From NCBI GenBank assembly GCA_016946835.1, contig JACVTC010000018.1, forward strand, positions 531,501-595,500: a stretch of 64,000 nucleotides of DNA, read 5' to 3'. The DNA is from Neocallimastix lanati (nom. inval.). Taxonomy: Eukaryota > Neocallimastigomycota > Neocallimastigomycetes > Neocallimastigales > Neocallimastigaceae. Within the stretch, counting starts at the first letter, position 1. The number at the start of each line of letters is the position of its first letter. The notes under the pieces were generated by a model. The model ran no database searches, had not been told where the DNA came from, and worked only from the letters and a program-made list of their open reading frames with translations. Positions 22,807-34,340 of the stretch are shown in pieces. Position numbers and translations under genes: made by a program.

Positions 22807-23100
22807 TGTAAGAAATAATAATTACCTATTAACAAATAATTAATATTTCTTAGTCTTTATAATTATTGATAATAATTATAGATTTATTTAAATTATTACT
22901 ATTGTATACATTGAAATATTATATATAAATTTATTATAAAATATAATTTTTATATATTTAATTAATATTAGGAAATTTATTTAAATAATTATTATATATA
23001 CATTTATTAATATTATCAATTCATTTAGTCATTCATTTAATTATTAATTTAATGAAAACATTACTTTTATTTATTTTTTCCATTATACATTTAAAAGAAT
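22807..23100 (+). repeat. Gypsy LTR-like sequence (TGTAAGAAAT family)
   Basis: Begins TGTAAGAAATAATAATTACC and reaches ATTTCTTAGTCTTTATAATT, a stem-like start also found at 29,611 (+) and 27,749 (-). The plus-strand copy at 29.6 kb and this one continue to share TATACATTGAA/TGCATTCATTGAA-like blocks. No internal domain follows directly. Confidence 0.45.
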
Positions 23101-23229
23101 AATCAATAAGTTTCTGTATTTTCTATAATTCTATATTTTAGTTTAAAGATAGTTTTATGTTAATAAACTTAAATTAGATTTTAAAAATAATATTTGGAAA
23201 ATTAGATTAATTTAGATCATTTCGGTTAT

Positions 23230-24350
23230 TCTTTATTTTTCCTTTTATTTGATGATCTAAATTAAAATTTAGAAAATCGGTATTTTAAGGTTTTATCCAA
23301 ATATATAATTATATATTTGGTTTTTACTTAATATATACGATGATCGATATGAATAGAATCGATCAAAACTTATCTAGTTTTTTCTTCTAATCTTTTTCTA
23401 GATAAGATATTTATTAAGATTAGAAAGCCTTTTTTATTTAACCTTATTTTCATAAAAAAATTTAAATAAGTCTTTTGAGTTCTCTTTAAGAAATCAAGAG
23501 TTATTATTATAAAAAACCTAGTTATAATAATAATAATTTATATTTTTATCTTTAAATAAATAATAAAATAATTTCTAATAAAACATATTTTACAAATAAA
23601 TTCTAATTTAAACAATTGTCTAATTCTGTGTAACCTTATTATTATTATAATTAACTATATAATAAACTCGAAAGGTAAAACTTTATTTTTTATTTTATTT
23701 TCACAACTTAATGAATTAGTCGTTCAGTTGTAGATAATAATCATACTAAGTGATAGTACTTAGTAAAATTATTACAGACGTGTGTAATAATGCTATTAAA
23801 TATATTAATAAATTTAAATAATAGAATTATAACTACAATTTAATAATTAAATAATATTATTAATTGAGAATTTAAATATACTTATCTATAAGAGTTTATT
23901 ACAATAAAGTAGTAAGGCAGTACACGCAAAGTTTGTTTAAATTAAAATTAAAATTGTTTTATTTTAAATTTATAATATGTCTTATTAATAATTAAAATTA
24001 CTTTATATCATAATTTTTAAAAGATAAAATATAATTTAATAAAGAGAGGATTATAAAGTGGTTTATTTTATAATTTTGAAATATTATTACTACTGTTTTG
24101 TTATAATAATAACTCTTGATTTCTCAAAGAGAACTCAAGATTTTCTATTTATTCTTTTAAATTTTAATAAATTTGTTTCTAATCTTAACGAATCAATTGT
24201 GTAAAAAAGATTAGAAGAAAAACCTAAACAAGGATTCGACCGATAATCTATTCATATCGGTTATCAAATATTTTAAGTAAAACCGATTGGTAAAATCGGG
24301 AAAACCATTAAAATACCGATTGTCTAATATTACGTACAATAGAAATAGAT
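23230..24350. repeat. Large inverted repeat, ~420-bp arms
   Basis: The left arm (~23,265-23,690) reads in order AAATCGGTATTTTAA, ATCGATATGAATAGAATCGA, TTTTTCTTCTAATCTTTTTC, TAAGATTAGAAA, GAGTTCTCTTTAAGAAATCA and AAGAGTTATTATTATAA. The reverse complement of ~23,890-24,330 has the same blocks in the same order (AATCGGTATTTTAATGG, ACCGATATGAATAGATTATC, TTTTTCTTCTAATCTTTTTT, GAGTTCTCTTTGAGAAATCA). Arms are diverged by my eye to roughly 70-80% identity, with ~200 bp between. They may be two inverted gypsy LTRs or the arms of a foldback element; gypsy pol starts 100 bp to the right. Confidence 0.65.
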
Positions 24351-24439
24351 AAAATAAAAGAAAATACAATAAAAATGATTAAAAATGAATTTCGATGATT
24401 GAAGTCAAAGAAGAATATAACAAAAACGAACTGATCACA

Positions 24440-25275
24440 TAATACCAGATTCCGTCTCTGAGGATAAAATATTTGAAGAAGATCCATCTCACTTTAAGGA
24501 CCACTCAAACATCTGTGCTGTACTAATTGAAGACAAAATTAAAGGAAACAGAATCGAAACTATCATCAAGAAATACTATTCAGATCTTCTGGAAGTATTC
24601 AAAAAAAAAGAATGCCGAGACGAGAAACTGCTGCCCCATCGTCCTTACGACATCTCCATCGATTTAATTCCTGGGAGACAGCTTTATTTTGGTCTGATAT
24701 ATTCTTTATCTCCTATTCCAAGGATCAACGATCTTATAGAGTCATTTAAAGGAGTTGTTATTTTTTTCCGACTGGGCTTACGTTCAGCTTACAACCTTGT
24801 AAGAGTTAAGGCTGGACATGAATATCTAACCGCTTTCAGGACTCCTTTAGGACTTTATGAATATCTCGTAATGCCCTTTGGACTACGAAACGCACCCTCA
24901 GAATTTCAGCTTTTCATTCAAGATGTTCTGGATAATGTCATTGGAAAATATGTTCAAGTATATCTCGATGATATTATTATCTATTCGTGTAATTTTAAAG
25001 AATATGTGGAACATGTGCGCGTTGTTTTGAATTTATTAATTAATAATGGGCTCTACATTAAACTGGAAAAGTGTGATTTCCATGTTCTGGAAACGACTTT
25101 TCTTGGGTTTACCATTTCTACCAAGGGAATTACTATGGATAAGAATGAAGTTAAGTCCATAAAAGAATGGCCGACTCCAAAAAATCTTAAAGAATTGCAA
25201 AGTTTTTTAGTTTTATGCAATTTCTATTGGAAATTCATAAATCATGGAACCTCTCCGTGCTCTTTTAAAAAGGAG
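24440..25275 (+). pseudogene. Gypsy reverse transcriptase with internal deletion and Asp-to-Gly change
   Basis: The sequence opens with a pre-RT segment (DSVSEDKIFEEDPSHFKDHS..), then LLPHRPYDISIDLIPGR. About 60-70 residues of the finger/palm start are missing: LIYSLSP jumps to IPRINDLI. The first catalytic Asp block, normally of the form KLDLRSAY, reads FRLGLRSAY, with Gly at 24,775-24,777. EYLVMPFGLRNAPSEFQ and the YLDDIIIY box (24,958-24,981) are intact, as is LGFTISTKGI. The 135-residue frame from 24,871 ends at a frameshift near 25,250. The enzyme cannot work as encoded. Confidence 0.85.
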
Positions 25276-25765
25276 TAATTCTTTTGACTGGACTCAAGAA
25301 GCTGAGGATTCTTTTAATAAAATTAAGGATTCATTTACAATTGGGGAAGTACTGATTTTTCCAGATCCGGTAAACGAATTTAATATAAGGACAGATATAA
25401 GTGATTTCGCTGTTGGTTGTGTCCTCTCACAAATGAGTAGTACTGATAATTTATTATATCCAGTAACGTTCTATTCAAGATCGCTCAATAAAGCAGAAGT
25501 GAATTATACTATTTATGATAAAGAGCTTCTTACTATAATAACGGCTTTCGATATTTGGAGACACCATTTAGAAGGTGCAAAATATCCTATCCAGATCATT
25601 ACTGACCATAAGAATCTCCTTTATTTTAAAAAACCGCAACACCTTAACCAACGTTAAATATGTTGGAGCCTTTTCTTATCGAAATTCGACTACAGAATTG
25701 CCTTTCGTTCTGGTTCGAAAAGTGGAAAGCCTGATGCGCTATCTCGCCGACCAGATTATAAAAAT
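25244..25765 (+). pseudogene. Gypsy RNase H domain
   Basis: A +1-shifted continuation of the RT: PLRALLKRSNSFDWTQEAED, then FNIRTDISDFAVGCVLSQ (first Asp), YDKELLTIITAFDIWRHHLE (Glu) and IITDHKNLLYF (Asp), the standard gypsy RNase H order. After a stop at 25,655 a second frame gives GKPDALSRRPDYKNNF, the DALSR block that ends this domain. Confidence 0.85.
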
Positions 25766-25775
25766 AATTTCATAA

Positions 25776-26415
25776 ATGAAGTTACTTCAATCTTTAATAA
25801 TAATAATTTCTGTTGTGCTACTGACGATAGTGTCAGTTATCTTATTAAAACACAAAAGGAAAGACAAATTCTGTAAAAATATAATATCAAAGATCAAAAA
25901 CAGCTCGAACATCATTAAAAGTTCGTTGTTTTCTCTTGTCGATGGCGTTTTACACTTCCAAAAACTCATTATAGTCCCATCCAATTTAAAGGTGAAACTT
26001 CTCAAGTCCTTCAATGATGGACCCACAATGAGTCATCAAGGAATGGATAGGACTTATGAGAAATTACATAGGCACTATTGGTGGCCTAACATGAAGAAAG
26101 ACATGGAAAATTATGTCAGTTCATGTGATATTTTCAATAAATGCAAAATTAGAAGTCATAAACTATATGGTAAAATTTTACCACGCCCCATACCTTCTAA
26201 ACCATGAGAAGTTATAGGCGTAAATTTCATAGTTTCCCTTTTATCTTCCTAAAACTGCACGTGCATTATGGTTGTTACAGACCACTTAACTAAGATGGTA
26301 CACTTAATACCTAGTGCCAACGTTCCCTCAGCCGATCTCACTGCCAAACTCTTGCTCTTTCAAGTCTTTCGTCATTTGTTCCCTAGAATCATAGTTTCGG
26401 ATCCATAAAAAGAAA
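25776..26415 (+). pseudogene. Gypsy integrase N-terminus and core, truncated
   Basis: The 143-residue frame contains MSHQGMDRTYEKLHRHYWWP and YVSSCDIFNKCK, the HHCC zinc domain; the second Cys of the CX2C pair is Phe, with another Cys three residues on. After a TGA the core reads VIGVNFIVSLL, with Asn (26,223-26,225) in place of the first catalytic Asp. Then come MVVTDHLTKMVHLIP and HLFPRIIVSDP, where it ends at ~26,415 before the rest of the catalytic core. It is adjacent to an unrelated gag fragment. Confidence 0.8.
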
Positions 26416-26424
26416 CTTATATGT

Positions 26425-27615
26425 ATGAGGACCATGAAAAGGAAAGAAATTCCAGAAAGACCAATACATTATTACCCCCAACCACAGAGATTAATGGACA
26501 GATTGCAGCAAAAGTTTAAGAGTGAGAGAACTCTCGAGGAAGTAAAGACTACGATGTTAAAGCTTAGGCATGAATGGGGAAAGCCTTACGAATACCTCAA
26601 TATGTTCAATAGATTAAGCAGGATTCTGCAGCCCACCGAGGAAACAAAGGGATTGCTGCTAATGTAGCAAGTAAGACCCTTAGTTCGGGAATTCGGGAAA
26701 CATTTGATGATTGACCTACTGAGAAACAAACATTAGATGAATATATTGAATGTTTAATAAGGTGTGATACCTTCTCAGTTGATTATAAAGAAGACTTCTT
26801 GTGAAGATACGAATATAACCTTGAGCGAGAGATAACAAGCATGGCTTCAATAAGAATGATGGATCCAAGAAGAACCTACAAGAATATAGAAAATAAAAGA
26901 AGGAGGAACAATAACAATCGCCGAGGTGATAGAAAGGATCTAGCTAGGAGAGATTTGAATAGGCACTTATATCCAAAAAAAAGATACAATCAAAAGAGAT
27001 AATAATAACCATACTGACGGGAAAGATTTCGGTGCGAGACCAACGCTAAACCAAACTACTCTAAAGACTCCAGCACGAGTAGCAATAACCTGATATCAAA
27101 GATTACTGACCTAAGATGGGCCTGAGTACCAGACGATAAGATAAGCAACCTTCTTATCAGAGAGGAGCTCCAAAACTTGAACGTACTATATGATACGGGT
27201 TCCCAAATCAACATAACCCACCCGTAATTGGCCGAGGAAATGGGATTTAAGATTTAGGATCGTCTTCTGATATTTACTCTATTGCTGCTGGTAAAGTGAT
27301 GATACCTCAAATAAAGGAATAGTCTAAGATTAAGGTTAGGCTGGTTGACAAGCATACCAATAAAGTCATATGGTATGATTTTACAACGAGATGTAGGCTA
27401 GCTGAAGCTATGTCACAAACCATCATATTAGATTCAAAATTTATGGATAGGCATCTGATATACCGAAAGATAGATGTCCTAGATCAATAACTAATAGTAT
27501 ATAAGGTTGCTAGTGAAAGGCCAGGACTAATATATGTAAACTCACCAGGAATTCTACAAACGAAGGATAAAGAGGAAACTGAGGAAGAGAGTATGAACCT
27601 CCAGCTGGAATAACC
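26425..27615 (+). pseudogene. Gypsy-like Gag and protease remnant
   Basis: The first 80-residue frame has RLMDRLQQKFKSERTLEEVK and LRHEWGKPYEYLNMFNRLSR, resembling the capsid part of gypsy Gag. A basic segment follows (~26,870-27,010: RRTYKNIENKRRRNNNN, RRDLNRHLYPKKRYN) and then LQNLNVLYDTGSQINITHP (~27,175-27,225), an aspartic-protease active site with Asp-Thr-Gly intact. Many stops separate the pieces. It belongs to a different element from the preceding integrase, and it stops near 27,615 against an inverted LTR. Confidence 0.6.
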
Positions 27616-27639
27616 TAGCTTATAGATCTGGTTATACAT

Positions 27640-27749
27640 AGCAAGAAAATCAAAAACATAATATATGATTTAATATATAGTAATTAGATAATTTATTATG
27701 AACTAAGAAATAATAATTATTTTAAAGGAAATAATTATAATTTCTTATA
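27640..27749 (-). repeat. Gypsy LTR start in minus orientation
   Basis: Reverse complement reads TATAAGAAATTATAATTATT followed by TTATTTCTTAGTTCATAATAAATTATCTA, nearly the same as the plus-strand LTR at 29,611. It follows the purine-rich AAAAGGAGCAA and the minus-strand integrase end, as a 3' LTR should, and is truncated after ~110 bp. Confidence 0.6.
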
Positions 27750-27764
27750 TTGCTCCTTTTACAA

Positions 27765-28450
27765 GGATTGTTCTACTAGATCTTTGTTCATTATAGTATA
27801 TGGCTCTAGTTGTGAAATATGAATTACCGGATGTATATGTAAGTTTTCGGGAAGTTCAAACCGGTAATTCATTCTATCCCTCTTTTCTATGATTTTAAAG
27901 GGACGCAGATATTGAGTTAATAGTTTTTGATGGTCCATTTGTGAAATAATATCTTTTTAGTATAACTAGGTCATTGATTTGAAGATTTGGCCCATTAGAC
28001 TTTTTTGGGGTCTGCATATTTTTTGAAATCTTCTTTGGCTTTGAGAAGGTGTTTTCGTAGAGCATTGAAGTGGGAGGACCAGTCTCTTGTTAAAGCAGAA
28101 GCAGGGTCACTGAGTAGAACCGGAGGCGAGTCAACTATACAATTTGGGTTAAAACAATAACTAGTACGGAATGGTGATTGTCCGATCGACTTATGAAGTG
28201 AGTCGTTATAGGACATTTCGCATAATTGGATATAATAACACCATTCATTTTGAGCAGAGGAGCAGTAGTAGCACAAACATTGTTCAATTACAGCGTTGGC
28301 ACGTTCCACTCAGCAATTCGATTGTTGGTGATTGGCTGTAGCTAATCTTGGTTTAGCTTTTATAGCATCACATAATGAAGTCCAAAACTGGGAAAAAAAT
28401 TGTGAGTCGTGATCTTACGACCCACTGCTGCTTTTTTTTACATTAACTTG
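27765..28450 (-). pseudogene. Gypsy integrase core end and C-terminal domain
   Basis: On the minus strand: DHDSQFFSQFWTSLCDAIKA (~28,400) with the second catalytic Asp, ATANHQQSNC, a stop, then VERANAVIEQ with the catalytic Glu. The 104-residue frame 28,309-27,995 follows (MSYNDSLHKSIGQSPFRTSY). After another shift come KLLTQYLRPFKIIEKRDRM, YRFELPENLHIHPVIHISQL and EPYTIMNKDL, the typical gypsy C-terminus. At least one stop and one or two frameshifts are present. Confidence 0.85.
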
Positions 28451-28472
28451 CAGCTACTTGCTGTTGTAAGCA

Positions 28473-28956
28473 TTATTCAATCTTTCGAAGCTCAGCCACA
28501 CTAATATGACTGCTAATCTCTTCCTCTTCCACCCTTCTCTCAACTTCACTAATCCTTTTTTCCACACCTGGAATGAGGTTGATAAGCTCATCCTCAATTT
28601 TTGAAAACCTGCTTTCACTATGATTTTGTATAACCTCTAACTTTGATGCCATCTGTTTCTGACTACTAAGCAACATATCTTTAAACTCTTCCATCTGCTT
28701 ATTTATAAAGGCAGTAAAATTTGCAACTCCACCATTATTGTTATTAGTTGAACTCTCACCATGAATAGATTCATATTTACTAGTCACAGGAACTACAGCT
28801 GGTTTAATTTTTATTGTTTTCTTACTTCCCGTATTCTGTTATCTTGTTGTTGGTGCTTCTGCCGGTGTAGAGCTACTATTGGCAGCTACACTCCCTACTG
28901 AGCTTTTTAATGAACCACTCCTTGCGGTTTTTCTGGTAGAGTCTTATTTTTTCATA
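28473..28956 (-). pseudogene. Coiled-coil protein, probable retroelement Gag/ORF1 N-terminus
   Basis: The open part (28,787-28,473, 104 aa) is rich in E, K, I and L with heptad spacing (FINKQMEEFKDMLLSSQKQM, SRFSKIEDELINLIPGVEKR, ISEVERRVEEEE), so a coiled coil is likely. The same frame extends upstream to a possible ATG at ~28,954 with a Ser/Thr/Ala-rich stretch (GSLKSSVGSVAANSSSTPAE) interrupted by two stops. It lies directly upstream of the minus-strand gypsy integrase, which suggests the gag start of a deleted copy. A LINE ORF1 is an alternative. Confidence 0.45.
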
Positions 28957-28989
28957 CCTTTATCTGTTTTGCCATTTAATTAAAATATT

Positions 28990-29600
28990 AATTTATCTAC
29001 ATATTAATTATTTATCTATTTAATTAATTAATTAATATTTTTTAATATATAATTAATAATATTATTATATTTATCAATAAGAAAATATTTTTTTCTAAAT
29101 ATAATAAATATTTTAAATAATTTTTTATAAATATTTTTGATTCAATCCTTGAGTCCTTATATATAAATTTATATAAAAAATGTCCACCAAAATAGTAAAG
29201 CGAAAATTTTTTTGGAATATGTGAAATTTTTAATTAAAAATTATAAATTTAAATTTCGGATATACTAAATTTTCAAAAAATCAAATTTTTAAAACTTTTA
29301 TTAAAATTTAAAGCAAAAAAAAAAAAAAATTTTTTTTATTTGAATTTATTTATGGCTTGACCAGTACTTAATGTAGCGTAAACTTTAATAATAAAATAAA
29401 TTTAATTAAATATAAAACTTAATAATAAAATATAATAAAATAAATATACAATTTATGTACAAAATTAAACAAAGATTATATATTATAAGCTAGGAATTAC
29501 TACATAATGTATCTCTAAACAATTAGCAAGGAATTGCTAATTGCTTAAAAATATATTACATAACTATGAATTTATCATTGGATAACAATAATTTGATCAT
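28990..29600. other. AT-rich spacer
   Basis: No coding signal seen. Contains AATTAAT arrays and an A-to-T switch (about 14 A then 8 T) at ~29,318-29,340. Confidence 0.5.
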
Positions 29601-29610
29601 ATATCTGTTG

Positions 29611-29930
29611 TGTAAGAAATTATAATATTTCTTAGTTCATAATAAATTATCTAGTCACTATATATTGCATTCATTGAATTAATACTAGAAAATTTATTTA
29701 ATTTTTATTATATATTCATTTAATATAATTTTATGAATTTATTTAATAACTATAATTATATCCATTTATTATAATAGTAATTTATTTATTATTCACTTAA
29801 TTTTGACATTCCATTAATATTAACTTCAATAATAATTCAAAGTTTATTATAAAACATTTTATTATTCTTTCTTTATTATTTTTTGTACTTTCTCTTTTAA
29901 AATAACAAATAAATTGCCTTTTTTACAAAT
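29611..29930 (+). repeat. Gypsy LTR, plus orientation
   Basis: Starts TGTAAGAAATTATAATATTT and CTTAGTTCATAATAAATTATC, matching the inverted copy at 27,749 and the older copy at 22,807. Ends near TTTTACAAATTATCCACCAG, just before an integrase tail in the same orientation. Confidence 0.55.
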
Positions 29931-29934
29931 TATC

Positions 29935-30270
29935 CACCAGTGAGATTGGATCTTTCAAAGTGATAAGGGTTGACGAAGCAAAGAAAAACTACAAACTAGA
30001 CATTAACCACTTTCCATTTTCTAATATGTATCCAGTATTCCATGTTAGTGCTTTAGAACCGTTTTATAAACTACCAAAGAGTTCAGTACCAGCTCCAATA
30101 AGAAATAAAACTATTATTCACATTCTAGGCTCTAAGAAACAACAAAACCAGTACCAGTACTTTGCTAATAACCAAGAATGAGTAAGAGCTGACATATTTG
30201 ATGATAATCCTCATTATGCAGAATTGTTGGAGGACTATCAAGACTTTAGCTATAACCAATTCATTAAAAA
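29935..30270 (+). pseudogene. Gypsy integrase C-terminal tail
   Basis: IGSFKVIRVDEAKKNYKLDI then FSNMYPVFHVSALEPF match the integrase C-terminal fold, whose YPVFHVS..EPF block is highly conserved. After a TGA the frame continues ADIFDDNPHYAELLEDYQDF to a stop at ~30,270. Only the last ~100 residues survive; an LTR lies immediately upstream, so this is a nested junction and not a natural order. Confidence 0.75.
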
Positions 30271-30289
30271 ATAACAAAAAAAAAGGATA

Positions 30290-30940
30290 GAATTTTAACA
30301 AAAAAATTCTATATCAAAATTCCATGGATCCTTGACAAGCAAAGAAAAAGAAAGAAGAAAAAAAAAAAAAAATCTTTGTTCATATTGTGGTTCATCCGAT
30401 CACTCTCTCGGCAATTGACCAATAAAAAATAAAACCAAGCCGTCTTCAAGTACTTCTCACATAACCAATCTCAAACCCAAGACTTCACCAAGACCAAGAG
30501 TTTCAGATCAACCTAATTTAAAGTTCCCAATCTTTGAATTCACATTAAATGTTCTCAAATCCTCTATAAATACAAAAATATTACTCAATTCAATCTAATG
30601 GATTGTATACTTTTCAAAAGAAAATAATATTCCATTTTCTTCAGATACTGATCATCCCAAAGTAGGTGGAATTGGAGATCATCAACAAATTCTCAGAAAA
30701 ACTTTACTAATACCTATAATTTATAACAATCATACTTGCAAAGTTCTATGTCATCGATTTACCATCTTACTACGGTATACTCGGTGCTTATTGGCTTTTC
30801 AGTCACAATCCAACCATTAACTTTTCATTTAAAGCAATTCACTTTAAATCCAATCATTGCATAAATAACTGTCTTGGTATTCCGAACATCTTCATAATTT
30901 TTGTCAACACAACCGAAGTCGTTGAATCTCAAAATTAAAG
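30290..30940 (+). pseudogene. Gypsy Gag zinc knuckle and protease remnant
   Basis: After a lysine-rich start a zinc knuckle reads LCSYCGSSDHSLGN followed by a TGA (30,416-30,418) exactly where the last Cys of CX2CX4HX4C belongs, so a Cys codon became a stop. Further on (~30,765) FYVIDLPSYYGILGAYWL resembles the protease region that follows Gag in gypsy elements. Stops and frame changes are frequent. Confidence 0.6.
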
Positions 30941-30959
30941 TGCTTCTGATTAAAAGAAA

Positions 30960-31810
30960 TCAATTGTAACCGAAGATAAAATTAATAAATACCTTTCGGT
31001 CGAGTTAAGACCATTTAAAGACGTATTCAGCAAAACGTCTGCAAATATTTTACCTCCTCATGGTTCTTATGATTGAGAGATCAATCTCAAAACAGGCTAT
31101 AGCTTGTACTATGAACCAATATACCCATTGACCAAAAAAGAATTAACCGCACTCAAGAAATAAATCAATGAAATGTTAGCAAAAGGTTACATTAGAAAAT
31201 CAAAATCTCCAGCCGGTTCCCTAATTTTCTTTGAACTCAAGAAGAATGGAAAACTTCGATTAATTGTTGATTATTATAGAATTAACGGAACCACTTTTCT
31301 GGATTCATTCTCAATACTATTAATAATAAATTATATGCTTGAATGTCTTCGTAAAGGTAAAATCTTCTCTAAAATTGATCTACGTCAAGCTTTCAACCTT
31401 ATTCGAATCAAAAAAGGCGATGAATAGAAAACCGCTTTCACTTGTGTTTATGGACACTTGGAATATTTAGTAATATCCTTTAGACTCAAAAATGCTCCTG
31501 CCGTCTTCCAATATCTCATTAATGATGTTTTTGAAGATATCATTGGTGTATTCGTTTTCTACTACATAGATGACATTATCATTTTCTCTTCTGACTTAGA
31601 AATACATTACAAATATCTTGCTGAAGTTCTCACTAGATTAAGAAACGTTTAATTATACATTAAACTTGAAAAATGGGATTTTGGAAACCCTTTCTAGATT
31701 TTCTTGAGCAAAGAATATATGGATACTTCTAAAGTTTCCTCAATTTTAGAATGGCCTGCTCCTACAAATATCATATAACTTCAATCATTTTTAGGTACTG
31801 ATATTATCGC
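30960..31810 (+). pseudogene. Gypsy reverse transcriptase, in-frame stops only
   Basis: One long frame with four or more stops carries the whole RT fold: YLSVELRPFKDVFSKTSANI, LPPHGSYD, GYIRKSKSPAGSLIFFELKK, KLRLIVDYYRINGT, IFSKIDLRQAFNLIRIKKGD (first catalytic Asp intact), HLEYLVISFRLKNAPAVFQY, and YYIDDIIIFSS (catalytic Asp pair intact, ~31,558-31,590). It loses similarity after SILEWPAPTN. Stops replace codons at ~31,160, 31,424 and 31,650. This is the least damaged gypsy RT here, and it represents a family distinct from the 24.4-kb one. Confidence 0.85.
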
Positions 31811-31819
31811 TGTTTCATT

Positions 31820-32403
31820 TCAGGATTCCCTTCTTCTGACATTAACGAATGCAAAGATAATGACATCTACCATAATATTTGCGAATACTTGAATAATAAA
31901 AATCTTTCTATTCCTTATCTTAAGATTGATGAATTCAAATTCTCTCTAAGTAATAGTTAAAATAAAATTGATTTCTCTAAGGTAATATTATGAAAAATAT
32001 GAATAAATATTTTGAAAAAAGTTATATCACTTATTTGCTAACTAAATTATGAAGAAGAACCTTTGGCATTATTATTTTATATTTGTCTGAATCTAAATTG
32101 CCAAGACGATTTTCAGAAATTGGATTCCTTCCCAGAAACACTAGAAAATATTATTACAAAATGAATTCCAATTGAAAATACGATGAAAACTACCAATAAA
32201 ATTAGGGAAACTGCCAATCATATTAGGAATAAAAATTACAAGAAGAATCATAATTATAATAACAATAATTATAAGATTAAAAATAGATACCATGATAATT
32301 ATAGAAATAATTATCAATCCAGAAATAATAGTTATAATATTAGAAGTAATAATATTCATAATGAAAGCTCAGTCAATGCTCAAAAAATCAATTCAAAAAA
32401 CTA
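31820..32403 (+). pseudogene. Retroelement Gag tail, Asn/Arg/Lys-rich
   Basis: A degenerate stretch with several stops leads to an open 73-codon frame (32,183-32,404) of N, R, Y and K such as NKNYKKNHNYNNNNYKIKN, the kind of basic low-complexity tail that follows capsid in gypsy Gag. Protease-like and RT pieces follow in the same orientation. A Gag role is inferred from position; the composition alone is not diagnostic. Confidence 0.4.
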
Positions 32404-32559
32404 GATAGTAAATCTCATATGGAGTCTATGATGTTTAATGCCAATCACAATAAAATTAATTATTATAATTTTCCTACATTTGACTCCAATACACCAAAAA
32501 CAATTACCAAATTCATATTTTAATTTTAAAATATATAATCCAGTAAAGAAAATAATATA

Positions 32560-33413
32560 AAAATAAATAATTTCAATTATAAAAAATATTATTTGTAATT
32601 CAATATTAGATACTAGACCCATTTGTAATTTCATTTCAAATAATTTTGTACAAAATTTCAATTTATATATACAAAAAATACAAAAAGATTCAATTATAGT
32701 TAAAAGGAATAAGGGGTACAAAAATCATTAATAAGTTTATTGAATTAGTTTTTCAATTTTATATAAAAATTCAACACAAATTTTATTTATTTTCTTTTAA
32801 AGAAAAAATTTTGATAATTGATAATATTCCAATTGAAATTATAATTGGAAATCCATTCATAAGAAAATATGAATTACATTATCATTACAACCATAATTTT
32901 TTCTACAAAAATTTTAAATATTATAAATTTTTGAAATTAAATTTTCAAAAATTTTTTTCAAGCCTTAAAAAATACAAAAACTTTAAAAACTTTAAAATCA
33001 AAAATAAAAATCATAATGTTTTAAGCTATTCTTCAATAAATAATTACACTTGAAACAATAATAATATTGGTTCAAAAAATTCATTTCATTATTCAAATAT
33101 ATATGAAAATAACTCAATTTTCAATATTAATTTGCTACTTTATTGTGTAAAAAATCATATAAAATCATTTTCAAAATCAAGAAAAATTCAAAAACTTGAT
33201 AATTTTACTAATAATTCAAATTCATTTTATGTTACACATAAAGATCAAAAATTTAAAACTTTAAATAATATTAAATTTCATTATAAATTGAATATTTTAT
33301 TTATTTTATCTCATAATGATGAGTATTTTGATGAAAGAGATGATGAAAATGAAGATGATAATGAAAATGAATACGAAGAAGATAAATTTGAAGATATTCC
33401 TTCGGAATATTGA
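32560..33413 (+). pseudogene. Gypsy aspartic protease and acidic linker remnant
   Basis: CNSILDTRPICNFISNNFVQ (~32,597) carries the protease signature with Arg (32,615-32,617) in place of the Gly of DTG. The 80-codon frame from 32,811 opens IIDNIPIEIIIGNPFIRKYE, the conserved C-terminal protease strand. The frame at 33,132-33,413 ends in a strongly acidic run (DERDDENEDDNENEYEEDKF), usual between protease and RT. Several stops separate the pieces. Confidence 0.6.
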
Positions 33414-33459
33414 GATATTTATATTGTTTTCAATAAAAAAAAAAAAAAAAAAAAAAAAA

Positions 33460-34170
33460 ACGAGCTAATAAATTACCACCCTATCGTCCAGTTGACTATA
33501 AAATTGTTCTATAAAAAGATGCTACTTTACATGACTAACCTATCTAACCGATTTCTGACGAAGAATCAAAAAGTTTTAAAGAAAGAATATTGATGATAAT
33601 TTAGAAAAAGGTTTTATTTGACCATCTGAATCACCCACTGGCTATCCAGTACTATTTCAAAAGAAGAAAAATGATACTTTAAGACTATGTATTAATTATA
33701 GAAAATTAAATGAAGTAATCATTAGAAATTCATATCTTATTCCATTAATATCTGAAATTAGAGAAAAAGTTTAGAAGTGCGAAATATTTTACTAAATTAG
33801 ATTTTCGTTCAGCTTATAATTTAATAAGAATAAGACCTGGAGACGAATATAAAAAGTGCGTTTAGGACTAAATATGATCACTTTGAATATTTAGTCGTGT
33901 CTTTGGGTTTACGTAATGCTCCTGTTACGTTTCAATCATATATAAATATGGTACTAAATCCTTAATAGAAAATTCTGTTATTTTATATTTAGATGGTATT
34001 TAAATATATTAGAAGAACATCATCAAGTACATCAAGTATTAGAGAAATTATTAGAAAATAATTTATACAAAGAACATAAAAAGTATGAGTTTGATAAAAA
34101 AAATAAGTCGTATTTTTAGGAAATGTTTTAGCTGGTAAAGGTATATTACTCAAATAATTAAATAATCAAT
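33460..34170 (+). pseudogene. Gypsy reverse transcriptase with YLDG active site
   Basis: KLPPYRPVDYKIVL, then KGFI and [60 protein letters not shown] (first catalytic Asp kept), HFEYLVVSLGLRNAPVTFQS. The catalytic box reads LYLDG (33,983-33,997): the second Asp is Gly. At least four frame changes. A 23-base A run at ~33,437 splits this from the acidic linker. Confidence 0.75.
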
Positions 34171-34292
34171 AAGTAATAACAATATAATTTAAGCGCTTTT
34201 AGACTCTATTTTCAAATGATATAATAAAATAATCCATTTTATTCAACTATTATATCATTTTTTATCAACATTTAAACACATTATCTTTTTTA

Positions 34293-34295
34293 AAA

Positions 34296-34340
<45 letters not shown>

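Noticed and set aside
24871-25278. A functional reverse transcriptase because of the intact YLDD box
   Set aside because: The first catalytic Asp is Gly, the finger/palm start is deleted and RNase H is frameshifted.
32141-32721. Minus-strand hydrophobic frames (72 and 106 aa)
   Set aside because: Antisense of N/K-rich retroelement sequence; I/F/L-rich composition is what AT-rich antisense gives.
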